Source: Escallonia rubra
Lineage: Eukaryota; Streptophyta; Magnoliopsida; Escalloniales; Escalloniaceae
Reading direction: 5' to 3'
Assembly: GCA_033065855.1 (NCBI GenBank)
Contig: JAVXUO010002817.1
Coordinates: 1-64,000 of the forward strand
Length of the DNA stretch: 64,000 bases
Each line of letters starts with the position of its first letter. Position 1 is the first letter of the stretch. Both the position numbers and the translations under genes were made by a program. Shown here in pieces: positions 35,621 through 49,667 of this stretch. Below the pieces are notes generated by a model. It ran no database searches. It worked only from the letters and a program-made list of their open reading frames with translations, and was not told where the DNA came from.

Positions 35621-38600
35621 GTCAAATACTTTTGTACAATTTACACATAGTAGTCCAAAATCAGCATCAAGCATGTCATTTCACAAGCAGCAGCAAAGTA
35701 AGATTAGATGATTAGATCATGTGAAACTCCATATGTATCCCCAGTTGCCCACGGAACAATTGAGACTCAAAAGTGAGAGGCCAGAGTTTAGCCATTGCAA
35801 AGGTTACAGCATCCCAAGAGCTTGCTTCCTAAACAATTATTATGACTAGCTATAGGCTTGTGCTATCTGCCGTATAATGTGTCAAATTCTCATACTTCAT
35901 GACAATCAGAGATGGCTTGAGTGCATCAGAAATTGAGAGAAGACAGAGAACAAAGGTCAATGATGTACCTTAGGAGGGGACCCTGCTACTCTATTATTTC
36001 CATTACAAACAAAGACCATGTCTAGAACTATGTGGACTATGTGTTCAAAAAGTGCACTCCTATTATGTCACGTTGACAAGCTGCGTTTTGTTAACTTTAA
36101 GCGTACATATGAGACATAAAGCCTTAATTAGAGGTGGATGATGATACTGGCTAACGTAATAGCTTAAAACCTTCTATGATGAGCATGTTCTTCTACTCAT
36201 TTTGGAACTAAATTCTCAAGCAGATTAGAGAATCTGTCAAGCAAATTGACCCAAGTATGGAAGTATGTAGCTTGTGATATTAAGACTCTAGCTACGTATT
36301 TGCGTATTTGCAAAATAAAACGGATACGAGCATGCTCTAACGAGAGACGTATAATCTACGAAGCTCTTGAATCGGGTTGTCCTGTTATGTTTGATTACGA
36401 TTGAGAGTTGTTGGTTTTGGGAATCAAAACGAAAAGATATGAATTAGATGAAGTGATGGTTTGCTCAAGTATGACACAAAATTTTAAAAACTTAACATTG
36501 ATCGAGATATTCACCAATTTCACTGTCGATGCAGTTTTTAAACTGAAAAACTAGAAAACCTCTAGGCCCGTATTAGTTGAAGGACAATTTTTCATAAAAA
36601 TCGCCTGAGTTTTTGACTAAGAATGTCGAAAATTATAACAACTTTGTATAAGAAAAATTATTTTTGGATAAAGTAATTTGGAACATAGGAGAAAAGGTTG
36701 AGAAGATTAAAACCAAACCCCATCGAAATGTTTGGTGCACGTTCAGCGGTGTGAAAAGGGTCAATGATGGTGGGAGGAAGAGAGTGGGACCAGAAAAGGG
36801 ATTGTGTTGGTTAACGCCGGTCAACTCTGGCAGTCGACCACTTGTTGCACCCCCTTTTTCCGCATCTCTTCGTTTGTCTACGTACGTCATCACAACAACT
36901 CACACGGGTGGGATGGTGAAGCATGCTTGGATGAAAAAAATTTAAAATATTAACAAAGAAGTTAAAAAATTTTATTTTTAAAATTTGAAGATATAAAAAG
37001 TTTTTAAAAAGTTGGAAATTTGTAAAGTTTTATGTTTGGTAATTTTTAATGATAGATGTTGTAGGATAATAATTGAACAGCAGAATGTAGTTTTTATGTA
37101 AATTTTATAAAAAAAACTAGCGTAGAGTGGTTATTTCAACTGATAATTTAGGCTCCCCAAATTCCTTTTTCAAATTTCTTCTAGAATTTCACAAATTCTC
37201 TGTTGTGGTTACGAAATAATGGATTCACTCAAGGCATCTTTAAATTCTATGTCAAATTGAAATATCCACCTAGAGTACCTCATCAAAACACACCCTAAGT
37301 GCAATTTTGCAGAAATTATGATTTGGTATATTATGGCTACTTATTTGTGAAAGTTGTAACGCCTTCTGTCCAAAAAAATCATCAAAGTTCCAGTGGTTTC
37401 TCACGAAGCAATTTAGTTTCTACATACGTGCATCGTGTGTTTAGTCTCCAATTTTTTTACTTTGGAAAAGATCACTGCAGGTCTAGCTTTATTTTTATTT
37501 TTCAAAAACTAGAGACAAAGAACTTACAAATTCAACTCATTATTATTATTATTATTATGTCTTATCATAAACCTTCTCATTTGCCCCCAAAAAAAAAAAA
37601 GGGTGTTTAAAAATAGATGCCGCTCACCGGAATTTTCTCAATTTTAGAATGCATTTGGCAAAATTTTGTTTGTTATTAGGTTCATTTGCAAAAGGTATAC
37701 CAACAATGCTAAACCTTTTTTCATCGTTTTGGAGAAAGAAACTTATTCATCTTACAAATTAAACACGTGAAAATAAAACAATGGAAAACTTATCCAAACT
37801 TAACCTAGATAACCTTACCATTTTCTTCTTGAAAAACAAAAGAACGTTTTCGCGGTAACATTATAATAAGCCATGCTACAACCGATATTAATGCATAATC
37901 ATAATGACCGGGTGTTACAACCAATAGATGGCATTCGGGCGATTAGAGATCTTCAAATCCTATGGGTCGCTTGCAGAATTAAAAAAAGTACCTACATGGT
38001 TGACTAAGACCATAAAAATGTATCTCTGTCTGTTTAACTTGTGAAGCAACAATTCTAACTTGTAGTCCAATAAATTCTAACTTGTGAAGCAACAATTCTA
38101 ACTTGTAGTCCCTCAAGAAAAACTCTCAAGTCTCGTGCTGGACAAATTATTGGAGTCCATGAGGTAGATCCAAGTTGCAAAGCAGCGTCGCTTTCGCCTA
38201 CTACCACCCCCACTTTGTAAGTCACGGTGCTGTCATGACTGGTATGTCCACCCACTTCGTTGAACTCTTGGTTTTGGGGGGGAAATTGTGGTGTCGTTTG
38301 ACTATCAAAAAGACCACCATTATTCCTTTTTTCCAGTTTCTGCTTTCACGTGGAGGTGAAGGAGACTCGAGGTGTTGACCCGGTGTTCTTCATGCGGCGA
38401 ACCCCGCATGCGTTAGCGCGGGCGGGTCACTCACTACATGTGTTAGGCAAAAATGTCTAGGGTCACGGCCGTCTTGGATTGCTGTGACGAGCACCTCAAC
38501 AACCGAGCCTCCGCACGCATTTGTTTGAATATTCTACTCGGCTTTGACTGTTTTTCAGACGATATTTTTAGATCATATAGTCATCGCCTATCGATATCAA

Positions 38601-41600
38601 TTAGGAAATTATTAGCGAAATTAGCTTTAGTGTAAGACCGATGTTTTGAAAAAAGATACTAAAAATCATATTAAACGTAACAAAAATGACCAGAAAGTTT
38701 AGTATTTGAATAAAAGGTGTCAAAAAGTGTTTGTAACCAAGTTTAAGCAAATATTACCCGGAGTGTAAGTTAAGCGGCAACTTCCAAAAGGAGCGAAATA
38801 TAGGCATATCTAATTAAATACCATATCACGCGATCAGACCCATGAACTGCAAGAACCCCAAGTTCTAAACCTAATAAATCATAGCAACTTATGTATGAAA
38901 AATGGAGATCTTAAGGTAGAAATAAAAAGCTAAATCGGCCATCAGATGCTACAATGTGTGGATGATAAATCACAGACACTACCGTCAGTTCCAACAAAAA
39001 AAAAATATACAAAAAATACAAAAAAAATATGCAAAATCAAAGAGAGCATTACCGTTGGAGCGTTGAAAAAAAAATGCTAAGGTCGTTAGTTGCTGACTGC
39101 GATCTACAATGGAAATGAGGAAGGGAGAAGGGGAGGAAGATAGACCGACGAGGGAAAAGGGCAGTTACGTGGAGTATGGGGAGTGAGAGACTCTCTGAGG
39201 TAATTCGAGGTTCGAGGAGAGTGAGTAATAGTGTTTTACATTTTTTTTTCTCTGATAATGGACACGTGTCCGTAACTAAATGAGTTTCAATATAACACCA
39301 AAAAGCTAAATGAGTTTCAGTATAACACTAAAAAAACTATAACACATGTCGATACCTAAATGAGGTACTTGCATAAATTGTGTGTGTGTGGTGGGGGGTT
39401 AGAGATTGTAATTAAAAGGGCGAGTAAATTCAAAATGGTTTCAAAAAGTTGATATTAAACAGTCCAGATAGCGAGTTAAGAGAGTGTATAAATAAGCAAT
39501 GACTGCGCAATATTCTCTCTGCTTCAGTTTTATTATATACTCGTAATAGTTGCACGCACACAATGGCGTACAAAAATAAAGTTAATAATATAAAATTTGT
39601 TTAAAAATCAATGTCAGTGTTTCATGCCAATATTTATAAGATAAACATTTAAAGTGTTGAAGACCAAAATGTCATTGGTAGTTATTTAGTACTCGTGGTT
39701 AAAGTTTTTTTTTTTAAATTTCTTGTAAAATTAAGTATTATCATTCTAAGTAAGTAGTTATGTAACATCAAAAGTGATGTTGCGCCGAAAAGGCCATGCC
39801 CTTTATAAGTAATACAAATATATATAGATATTGCACAAAGGAGAGTTTGTTCCGCTACAGTCAATTCCTTTTCTTTTTTTTTACTAAATTAATCGGCCAG
39901 AGTGTAATCTACAACATAAGCAAGTACTTGTGCATTATGATTTGGTTTTGATAATCTATGAAAGAAAGCAACTGACTTTTTTGTTCGTAAGGGGAGAGTG
40001 AGAGTGCTACTAATGATAAGAACATGAAAACATAAACGAACCTCCAAATTTCTTACGTGGAACGCGTGCACGATAACGAATGGAGGGTTAGAATATGATG
40101 TTGTGAGTCTCATAGTGTACGATAATGAATGGAGGGTTAGAATATGATGTTGCAAGTCTCATAGTGTTTGAAGTAGTTTACATGCAACATTTTTCTTGTA
40201 TAATGCGAAAATGTTTACTAGAACAAGGTCAGGTCACCGTCCGGGGGTTCTCTGGCTAACGTCCAGTAACACCTCGTCAACTTCAAGTGGCAGGATCTCG
40301 GCAGCCAGCTTACAGTGTCGGATGCTGCGCCCCTGGTGTTATCAGTGGCGTTGGTCTGGTAGGTTTCATGAACTTGGAATTGCAATCTATAGGTGGGGGC
40401 TCTCAATATGAGCTTGCCAAACAATCGAACTGTAACCGGATTGATCTGAACCCATGCCTATTTTCAAGGGGAATCGATTCATAATTTGTGCAAACAGGAC
40501 CTAATATCTTTTGACAGTAATAATTGTCATTTGCTTTGAGATGCCCAGAATCAACTTGTCATTGTTTACCACTTGGCGGACAATCTTACACAAACTAGAG
40601 CCTGTAAGATGATATCTCTACATGCCAGTCTCAGTTCTGGGCTAAGGCAAACTGAAATTCTTACTCATTCGTGAAAATCTTATCATTCTCAATGATATTT
40701 CCATGTTAGCCTAAATAAAGAAATCCAAGCATCTCCAAAGTTCAAATGCAAAAAAACATCGAATTCCGTTTGTGCTCTTTCTCCAATTCCATAAATAAAG
40801 AATCTAAAGCTCAGATGGTAACTGAAGAATTCTTCCTACATGTTACACGAATTCGACATGAAGCCACCACCATACTGCCAGTAACCTCCTTTTAGTGTTA
40901 GGGTGTGAGGGTGTGTGTGTGATGGTGGTGGTTTGGGCGGGGAGGGTCAGACGGTGACCCATCTTTCTGCAAATCTCGGCTCGTGGTTGAGGAGCCAATT
41001 CGACCTCACTATTTCGGAGTTGTTGCCACTACAAGCCTGGAACGTAATTTCCTTCACATATGCACGTCAAAGAGGCCACTTGGAGTTCCTGGAAGCAAGA
41101 AAAATGACAGAATCAAGTCAATTAGCCTGAAAACATTAAAGCACACAACACAAAAACACAGTTGCTTGGGAAGTTCTTTTCCTATACATAATGCATGCAT
41201 CTTGTATAGTTCCCTAGAATATTGTCTTTGAAAGCAATAGATATGAATAATCCATGAAAGGCTTCGTTTTGCAAGCAATATAAATGTATTCACATTCACA
41301 ACACTATCAGCATCGCAGTACACCATCAATTTTCTGATCATTTGTACATACAATGTCACACCCCAGATTCTTAGAACTTAATTGATAAAAGAGGTTCTAT
41401 TCCAGTTTCAGTCAACATGGTATATTTTGTTTACATAAACTGAGAGAACCAAAGCCCTAACAGACATAAATGTAGTTTGATAAGCATGGATTTTCTGTCT
41501 AGGTTTGATATGGCATTTAGAGGTTAGACCTGCTCTCACGTCCATATTGACAATTTTGCATTAGAAGCTAAACAAACTCGTCAAATCTTAACAGAATTGT

Positions 41601-43156
41601 AAAATGGTACCGTCTCAAGTGATTGTAATACGTGAAGTGAATGGACAAAATTTCAAGAGACATTAAAACATTCAAATTAGCATAAAGAGATTACGAAGTT
41701 TATGCAAAAAGAATTTGAGCCTTGGCTGCAGTGGTATATCAACCGCCTAGAGTTCGGTAGTCAAAGCCCTAGTTTAAGAAGAAGGGTTCATTAAGAGCAT
41801 TGACATACTGAAACTATATGAACACGTACTCTTATTGAGTGAAAAGCGGAACATCCAACTTCGACAAGAACAAAAGAAAGCAAAAATGCTCTAACTTGAG
41901 ATGACAAGCAAACAAATTAGAAGCCTTTGTCCAAACAAATTGGCCGAGGTTATTTGAATTCTTTTCGTCCATTCTCACCTTCAAAGAACTCAAAGTTTTA
42001 TACCCTATATATAGCAGTCCTTCACTACTAGTTTACAACTACCCAAGTTGCTTTTTGCCCCTAACTTTTCTTAGCCCCATCCAAAGGCCAGTGCTGATTC
42101 TGGGTAAACCATCTTATCCGTGTCTCTTCGATATGCGTCAGCCCAATGCCTGCTTACGTGCTCTTTTCATGAATATGTCCTGGTTTCTAATGTTTTCATC
42201 CTTTTGCGGCCACTCGTTCACCTTAACATTCCATTTCATCTTGCTGCATGTGAAGGCTATCAGCTGGACTCATCTGACTGTATGAATTACTTGGACCAAT
42301 ATATTTAACACCAGGTAAAGGATATTGACTGATGTAACATAAGCTCAACGGTGATGAGTTTAGTCTAGAGAATATGTGCAAAGAAAACACCTAGAAACTC
42401 ATGCCAGAGGCCTGGCATTTGCCCTTAACTCACTTGTATAAAGTTGTTAGTTCCTCTGATTTCAATTGCATAGAACATAGTACCCAGAACAAACTAAATG
42501 AGAACCAATGAAGGATAATAGTTATGAAAGAGAAGTTTTCACATCTTGATATATACACCTGCGGAGCTGCTTATGAATCTCAATGGGGACATAAAAAATT
42601 TCCCCTTGGCTCTGGAATTTATTGGAATCAAGGCGCAAATAATGAGGTAAGGCCTAAAAGACAAACAATAATCACAATAACCACCGCCATTCAGTATGAC
42701 AAACTTCCATTTCAATCGACTCAAACTTCCATTTGAGCTTTCTGTATGTACTCATTATATTCCTTGACACCTTGTAGTCTAGTTTAACATGCAACCCAAT
42801 GAAGTCAAATCAGATTACGCTTCAGCATTATAAAGGAGTGAAACATGTAATTAGCACTCTACTTATCTTTACCATTTAGAAGGAATGTTGGATTGAAGTT
42901 CTGCTTTTGACTTCAGCTGAGATAGAAAACAAGTTTGAACATGTTCATACCATCCAGCTAGCAAGCTTATAAACAATTTACCACCCAAACATCAAGTGAA
43001 AAGAAGGCAATCGTCAGACAGCAGAATTTGTATGCTAATTAATGCAAGTGAAACAGAAGGAGTTTCAGAAGTATCCACTCAGAATCCACAAACAGAAAAA
43101 TCTAAGAGAGTATTGGTACCAGTCTACCAGATAGTCCAGCTCCGTTTCTCATCAAA
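35621..43156. other. Gene-free intergenic DNA
   Basis: No gene recognised in about 7.5 kb. Noted repeats: an (ATT)n run at about 37536-37558, a 43-bp-period duplication at about 38037-38112 (AACTTGTGAAGCAACAATTC twice), a 58-bp-period duplication at about 40069-40167 (GAATGGAGGGTTAGAATATG twice), and a GT run near 40903-40922. The GC-richer segment 38340-38540 gives a 60-codon frame with no recognisable family. The segment just before 43157 should hold the 3' UTR of the peptidase gene. Confidence 0.45.
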
Positions 43157-46100
43157 TCAGATGGATGAAGGTCTATAACAACGCATTGCATATTTACCAA
43201 CTATATTTTTTGATGGAAGGGGTCCCCTGTCGATAGACCAGAATAAAGCAAAAGGAGGGAAAAAAAATATCATGAGAATAAAAAAACGTGATCATTTGCC
43301 CACATATGTTACTAAAGAATAAAGAAGTGAAGCCCCAACGATGATATTATCCATTTTAAATGGTAACAAAAAAGGCTTCAAAAGTGGAAGGGTTAAGATG
43401 TTAAAATAGAAATACACCGATGGTAAGGAAACGCTTCAAATAGACATTTGTTTTGGGAGTTATAACACAGCAAACTTGGGGCCAACAAGAGAAATTCGCC
43501 CCTCAAAATAAGAGCAGTTATGAAAAGGAAGAAAGTTGACTACATAATTGACGAAGGGTCAAAATACTTACCAGATATGAGAGTCGCAACTGTTGTTGCG
43601 ATTGTCACCCAGAACATAAACATGGTCTCTTGGCACGTACTGCAGCTCCAAGGAAACATAAATTTGGAATCAGCAAGCTTAAGGTATCACTGTCATGATA
43701 CCCTTAACCTTCCCCAGACACTAACAACCTTCTTCCATAAGTAACAATAAGGTGCACTTAGATGGATATCAAATTCAGCAGTTTTCATCCCATAGAATTT
43801 TTCAAAGTACACCTAAAGTTCCCCCATTTTGCTTGAAAATATAGCAGTAGAAAAGATATAAGATACGGGGGCACACCGTCGCATTTGTTATGTATGCTGG
43901 TTTCTCTGCTATAAATTCCTCATTCCGTGCAATCCTATTGACATAAAGCTGCCCACCACAAACCTGCAATTATCAGGGTGAAAACTTTTCATGAGCAGAA
44001 TGCCACATTCCAACTCCTACCAATTCACCTAAGAGGAAAAATATGGGATAAGAGGATCCAAAAGGATATTATTCCTACAATCTACTTTATTGCCTGTAAA
44101 ATGAGCCCAGCTACTCATCAACGAATCATAAGAATCATTAGTTTAGCCAGAAAAAATACTACTGCTAGCAGCTCTTTAGAGAAGAATTCAAATACAACCT
44201 TCACAAGACAAAACTACAGACAAAATTAACAAATAACATAACAAGGTAGAACTTCAATCGATCCATCACATAACTCTCTTCTATTCCTTAGGGGCCGGGG
44301 GCTGAGGGCTGGGGACAGAGGGCTGCTGATTAATAACATTGAATTCTATATCTGATGCATTACATTGAAAGTAGGGACTTGTGGTAAAGAACTGGGTTTA
44401 TATACCTCAACCAAGTCTCCTGCTCTTGCTACAATCCTTTTAATGAGAATATCTCCCTCCCGAAAACCAAGTTGCTGTGTCAAATCAGAGATGTAAGCAA
44501 TGGCATCAGTACAGTAAAATATATCTTTTTGGTCGGTGATTTGAACAAAATTCAGTAAACAGGCAACAATAAAGCTCAGATACAGTCATATTTTCAGCTG
44601 AAACAACAAACCTGTGAAGGAGCTCGAAAAAGAACAATATCATTTACAGCAGGCCTTCTGATGAAATATGAGGCCTATAGAGAAGTCAACAAAGAGGAAA
44701 CTTAGCTTGTGTATATATGACAAGAAAAGCTAAATTACTAAAGGATGTTGATAATAAGAGAGAGAAAGGTTAGAGTCATCAAGTGTGCTTACTATGTGGT
44801 AACGTTTCATGGTTCTAGATATTAAAGATGGTACACTTAAACATCGGTGACTTATATAGGCAATATTCAAATCAACATAGTATAAAGGGAAATTTATGAA
44901 AACACACATTTCATTGGCCTCACACATACTACTTAGATATCTAGGATATATTTCTCGAAGAACACATGCAGTAACAAAAACCTATGCTATTTACGTTTTT
45001 GTAGAATCACAAGTGTTGTTATTGAAACTTCTCATTTTCTTTTTCATATGAACCTTGAAGTAGACTATTATTTCTAAATTTCAACCAATTCAATTCTCAA
45101 TTGAAATGTTAAACTTTCAGCAAATCTTTTATACGGTGATTCAGAACAGAAGAGCAGCAACAACTATCCGATCTACGTGCTCTAGTGAAATGCATTGACC
45201 GATCAAAATCAATTATTTCTAGGCAGATACATTACAATAGAGTGAACCAGTCATTCCAGCAGCAATGCAGCATAAGACAGCCTAAATACCTAGATGCTAG
45301 GTGCTAGGTAGGAGATTTGCCATATGGGTCTGAAGGGGCTTCAAACATAGTTGTCAAATTGGGATGAGTATCCTATATGGAAATCTCACTTTTTGTGTCG
45401 TGTTTTGTATCATATAATTTATAGTAAGATACAGATCTATCTTTTTAATATGCATGTTTTAGTGTCTGAGCTGTCTAAACATGTAAACACAAAATATGTT
45501 GGAAAAGAAACATCTTACCTGGTAACCCAATTCTAACGACATGTGGTCTAATTAAAAACCAAAAATCTTCCAACTGTAAGTAGGTGCAGAGGATACAAAT
45601 TTTAGGAGTGAAAAGCCCAGAAATTAGAAAAACAAAACATGGACTGGGAATTTAGTGTAGCATATCAGGTATCGTAGGATACATATCGAGTATCAAAACC
45701 TGAATGGTAAGCTGCACGATACAATGTCAATAACGACACGCATGCTAGTTTGCATCATTTCATGTCGGTATCTTACCATATCATAAGGTTAATATCGCAC
45801 TGCCTACAATATTGACAACTAGAGCTTCAGAAACCGGTGGCTGGGTTTATACGCAAAAGGCATATAACACTAATTTTAATTAGAGTTTCAGGGAGAGAAC
45901 TTTCTATGGTTGATTATAGCATTTGACAAGAACAATACAGTAACGAGCGCACACCAATTGAGAATCCTGAAGAGTTAACTAGGGGTTCTACGAAAAAAAG
46001 GGTAGCAAGAAAGAACAAATAATATCATCAAGACTTGGGGATTGTTACCAGTATGAACATTTTGTCGACTCTTACTGGTGTCTAATGAAATTCAAATTAA

Positions 46101-48224
46101 AGAAGGTGTCCATTAGTTTTGGGATTCTATGCAATTGCATTTTCACATAGGACATAATTCCCACACTAATGAGCTAGCAATGTCATTGCGTCCAGTGAGT
46201 GCTAAAGAAAACAAACGAAGTAAGAAAGACGAAATTCGGAACCAAATCAGCCTTGTGTGAAGGTATATCTACCAACTCTTATGTGTATGCTCTCGAAAAA
46301 CTAAAATCATAGAAGAGCACATCCAGGCACTTATCTAATAGTTATCTCCTCTTGATGCAAATGCATGAACTCCTTGGTTCCTTGAAATCAGAATACAATC
46401 ACAGAAGCCAAAAGTTTTAAGTTTAACAAGAAGATAAGAAGGAGGGAACACCAAGCCGGCAGGAGTACATATCCATGGTATTATATGGTCTTAAAACAAC
46501 CTTTCTCAATTCATTGTAAGAAGCACGACCAAAAGAACAGTTTTTAGAGCACAGAAATTGAGGGTCTGTGACTCGTATGGGTGCTGCGAACGCTACCTAG
46601 GAACAGTATATTGCTTTACAATTAGAGGTCTTCTTGAAAAACCATGGCTTAGAAATTAATAAGGGAATGGTCTAGAATTGATTACTAGGGCTTTAGAACC
46701 AAAAGGAAGAGTTCACATCTGCTTGTATGCTGAAGGGGCTTAGAAGCGCAACAAGACAACAAAGACGAAAAAAACAGAGAGAAAACAAAACGGAAACAAG
46801 AGAGCAATTGGGATAAGTTGACAAATAACGTCTCACTGAATGAAGAGCAGTCACAGGGTATAAACTAGAAAATCACATAGGCCTCAAACTCAAGAACATA
46901 TTGATCACACGTAGAGAAGCTACTGAGATATCTTCATTCCTTAATCAAAATAGAGGCAATACGAACGTATGAATAGGAGACTATAAGTCAAGACCTAGAG
47001 GAGGTGGGTGCTAGTCATAACTAGTTTGGACATTGGACTCATAATTTTGATGAAAGACTCTCAGCTTTACATGAACATATAGCTGCGAAAGAGCTTCGAG
47101 CTTGTTCCACTAAATGAGTTATTATTCCAGGCCAAGCTGGCTACTTTTTATAAACAAGCAGAAGAGAGCTCAAGCCTACCCTAGAACCGAGCTTTCAGTC
47201 AAGCTCAAGCTCGCCTTTTTTACTTAGTTAAAGAGATTTGAAGGAGCTGAGACCACCTAAGCTCCATTGTGTAGATTAACATAACTCTTCAAAATTACCT
47301 CCAAAAGGGTGAATGCATAAAATTGAGCATAGATGAATGACTAAGCTTCCCTCCAAATTAAAAGATTTACAACCTGTATCTTAAGATAACATAAATTTTT
47401 TGTTGGCCATATCACCAGTGAGATATCTTCAAAACGCCTTCGAGTCCAAAATCAGGATTGAGCTAAACCTACATCTAGAATGTAAGATGCCCATAAAGCT
47501 TCAAATTCAAAAATTGCTAACCAGCGCAGTTCGAATGTTACAAACGCTGTTTAATGAAATGCAGCGGAAAAAAAAGTACAATAAGTGCAGGTAATATTGT
47601 CATGGCAATTGAGTGAAATAGACTTAAGAAAATTCAGCAGCGGAGCTTTAATTCCTTTTCATTGGATTTTCTCCTTCGACTTTTGGCCAAATCCTAGAAT
47701 AGATTTGGGTACGAGTAAATACCGAACTGAACTCAAATAATAATCATAGACTATATAAATGGCAAGTCAAGCTAGGGAGTAGGGTAGACACAATAAGTAA
47801 TGTCAATGTTTACAATTGCTAAATCTATCCTATGAATTCACGGGAAGTCAAAGGGAAAAGATTGAATGAACCGGTGTGACGATAAATCAAACTATATATT
47901 AGAAGAAGAGCTACAGATATCAATCAACAACTAAATTAACGGAATTAAGTTTATATGAACATTAAAACTGATGATGAACTGCTACAAAATCTGTACCCTC
48001 TGAACTACGATCCGATCGCGGACGTGAAGAGTAGGGTACATAGAGGACGAGGAGATGTAGCGAATTTCAGCAAACATAGCCCACAAAAGCGCCACAACCA
48101 AAAGCCGCAAAATGCCTTCAACACTGGGCCATCTGAGAAAAGCCCAACTCTGGCACGGCATCCACCTCAACGACTGGTATGTAATCAAGAACTGGTACAG
48201 CGCAGAGGGTCTCAAGAAGCTCAT
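43157..48224 (-). CDS. Plastid-type signal peptidase I (chloroplast processing peptidase-like), 194 aa, 6 exons
   Basis: An S26-family serine protease that removes thylakoid-transfer or similar signal peptides; relatives are annotated as chloroplast processing peptidases. Exons on the minus strand: 48224-47997, 44674-44612, 44474-44406, 43963-43877, 43639-43572, 43226-43157 (585 nt, 195 codons including stop), all GT-AG. A membrane segment lies at about residues 37-52. The Ser/Lys dyad is clear: S61 in SSSSMYPTL and K109 in ILIKRIVARAGD. The conserved [23 protein letters not shown] box follows, with Cys where Tyr is usual. It ends RCYRPSSI. Intron 1 is 3.3 kb and contains a MITE-like unit; the others are 137 to 442 bp. 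There is no long transit peptide. A related mitochondrial IMP-type role is less likely given the [12 protein letters not shown] block and N terminus MSFLRPSALYQF. Confidence 0.9.
45348..45821. mobile_element. MITE-like unit in peptidase intron 1
   Basis: Ends TAGTTGTCAA (45348-45357) and TTGACAACTA (45812-45821) are perfect 10-bp inverted repeats around a 474-bp AT-rich, non-coding unit containing several GATACGATAC-like strings and ATCGTAGGATAC. No clear target duplication. The short frame inside is not a gene. Confidence 0.4.
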
Positions 48225-48379
48225 TGCAGGGTTTAAGGGGTTTTTGTGATTTGAGGTTTAGGATTAGGAAATGTAGCCTTTCATTGTTGAAAATCAAAGG
48301 TCAGGGAGAGGGGAGAGGTGGAAGTGGGTAAAGCTTTACACATGGAGAGGACCCTTTTCTTTTTCCTTGGAGATTAAGT

Positions 48380-48413
48380 TTCTATATATGTGCAGCCATC
48401 GCCATTACTGTTT
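48380..48413. repeat. 34-bp direct repeat, left copy, containing the peptidase TATA box
   Basis: An exact 34-bp sequence (beginning TTCTATATATGTGC, ending CCATTACTGTTT) recurs at 49668-49701. The two copies bracket the TIR element 48414-49667. On the minus strand it contains TATATAGA (48388-48381), 157 bp upstream of the peptidase start codon and the best TATA box for that gene. Confidence 0.9.
48381..48388 (-). promoter_or_regulatory. TATA box of the signal peptidase gene
   Basis: Minus-strand TATATAGA, giving an expected start near 48350 and a leader of about 125 nt. A second identical copy, from the 34-bp repeat, stands at 49669-49676 on the far side of the inserted element. Confidence 0.5.
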
Positions 48414-49667
48414 GGGATGAATTACACTCAAGGACACAAAGTTTCAAAATGTAACAAAAAAAAAAAAAAAAGGTTTCAAATGTATCACCCGTGTCCATCC
48501 GTTAGGGTTCCATCCAAAAAATATACTGTTCATCATTTTGTATTTTAAAAATGACAATACTGCCCTTGTACAATATATCTTGAATAATTTTTATAAATTT
48601 TAAATTAGGATAACAAATCTTAATTCTTTAAAATTAGGGTTTAAAATTAGGATAACAAATCTGTTTATTATTATATATGATTTATTTATCAGTTTTAGTT
48701 TTAGGATATTCTTGAAATCCTAATTTGCAAATTAGGATATTCTTGAAACCCTAATTTGCAAATTAGGATTTTTTTGAAACCCTAATTTGCAAATTAGGAT
48801 TTTCTTGAAACCCTAATTTACAAATTAGGATTTTTTGAAACCCTAATTTGCAAATTAGGGTTTCAAAAAAGCCCTAATTTGCAAATTAGGGTTTTATGTT
48901 CTATGTTCTTTCTCCCTACCACCCCGTCGCCGCCACCCACCCCCCGTCCACCCCCGTCGCCTCCCCCACCCTCCCTTTAACCTGTGGCTGCCCCCATCTT
49001 TCCCCTAATCCGCCGCCGCCCCTACCGTCCCCACCAACCTGCCGCCGCCCCTACAGTCCCTCCAACCTGCCGTCGCTGCCCCTACCCCCTCGTCCTTACC
49101 CCGTCGATCACCATCCCCCTGCCCCCATCCTCCCCGCCCCGTCGCCGTCCCCAGTCGCCTCCACCCATCCCCTCGTCAACCCATTTCACACCTCCCCCTA
49201 CCACCGCAGCCCCCATCGTGGCCCAACCAATCAGATCCACCCGTCACCGACCAGATCGAGCTAACCCGCGGCTGGCCATACACCTGCAAACACGCACGCC
49301 GGAAAAAATGGTCTGCCGACAGTGGGTTATGGTTGGACCAGCTTTGATTTGTGTATAGTGGTGGTGTAGGTGGGTTGATCGGCGGTGGGGAGAGAGAGGG
49401 GGCTGCCTGCCGGCGTGGGGAGAGGGGCTCGGCGTGGGGCTGCCGGCGTGGGAAAGAGAAGTGTAGGGAGAGAATTTAAGGGAGAATTTAAGATAATGGC
49501 AATTGAAATAAATAGATTTGTAACTTGAGGGCAATAAAGTCATTTTGTTAAAACTGTTAGGATTTTTAGGGTTCCGTTTGGTCAATGGACACAAGTGTAA
49601 TTTGTCCAAACTATTGTCCTTGTCTGTAATTATACCCTAACCTCAGGGATATAAGTGTAATTTGCCC
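48414..49667. mobile_element. Mutator-like long-TIR MITE (element A) beside the peptidase promoter
   Basis: Ends GGGATGAATTACAC (left) and the complement of GGGCAAATTACAC (right) start degenerate inverted repeats of about 150 bp that share a GTGTCCAT...GGTTCC/GGAACCC block. The interior has a palindrome array (48719-48890) and a C-rich tract (48900-49260) like captured gene sequence. Its frames are proline-rich, without a domain. The element is bounded by perfect 34-bp direct repeats rather than the 9-bp target duplication usual for Mutator-like elements. Confidence 0.7.
48719..48890. repeat. Tandem array of six 18-bp palindromes
   Basis: The perfect palindrome CCTAATTTGCAAATTAGG starts at 48719, 48750, 48781, 48842 and 48873, with a one-base variant (CCTAATTTACAAATTAGG) at 48812. 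Spacing is 31, 31, 31, 30, 31 bp. Linkers are of the type ATTTTCTTGAAAC. Confidence 0.95.

Noticed and set aside
38385..38430. GC-rich hairpin CCCCGC...GCGGGG considered as a second Helitron end
   Set aside because: No CTRR within 10-14 nt downstream.
48896..49358. Two overlapping proline-rich frames of more than 120 codons
   Set aside because: C-rich interior of MITE element A; both frames are open only because of composition.
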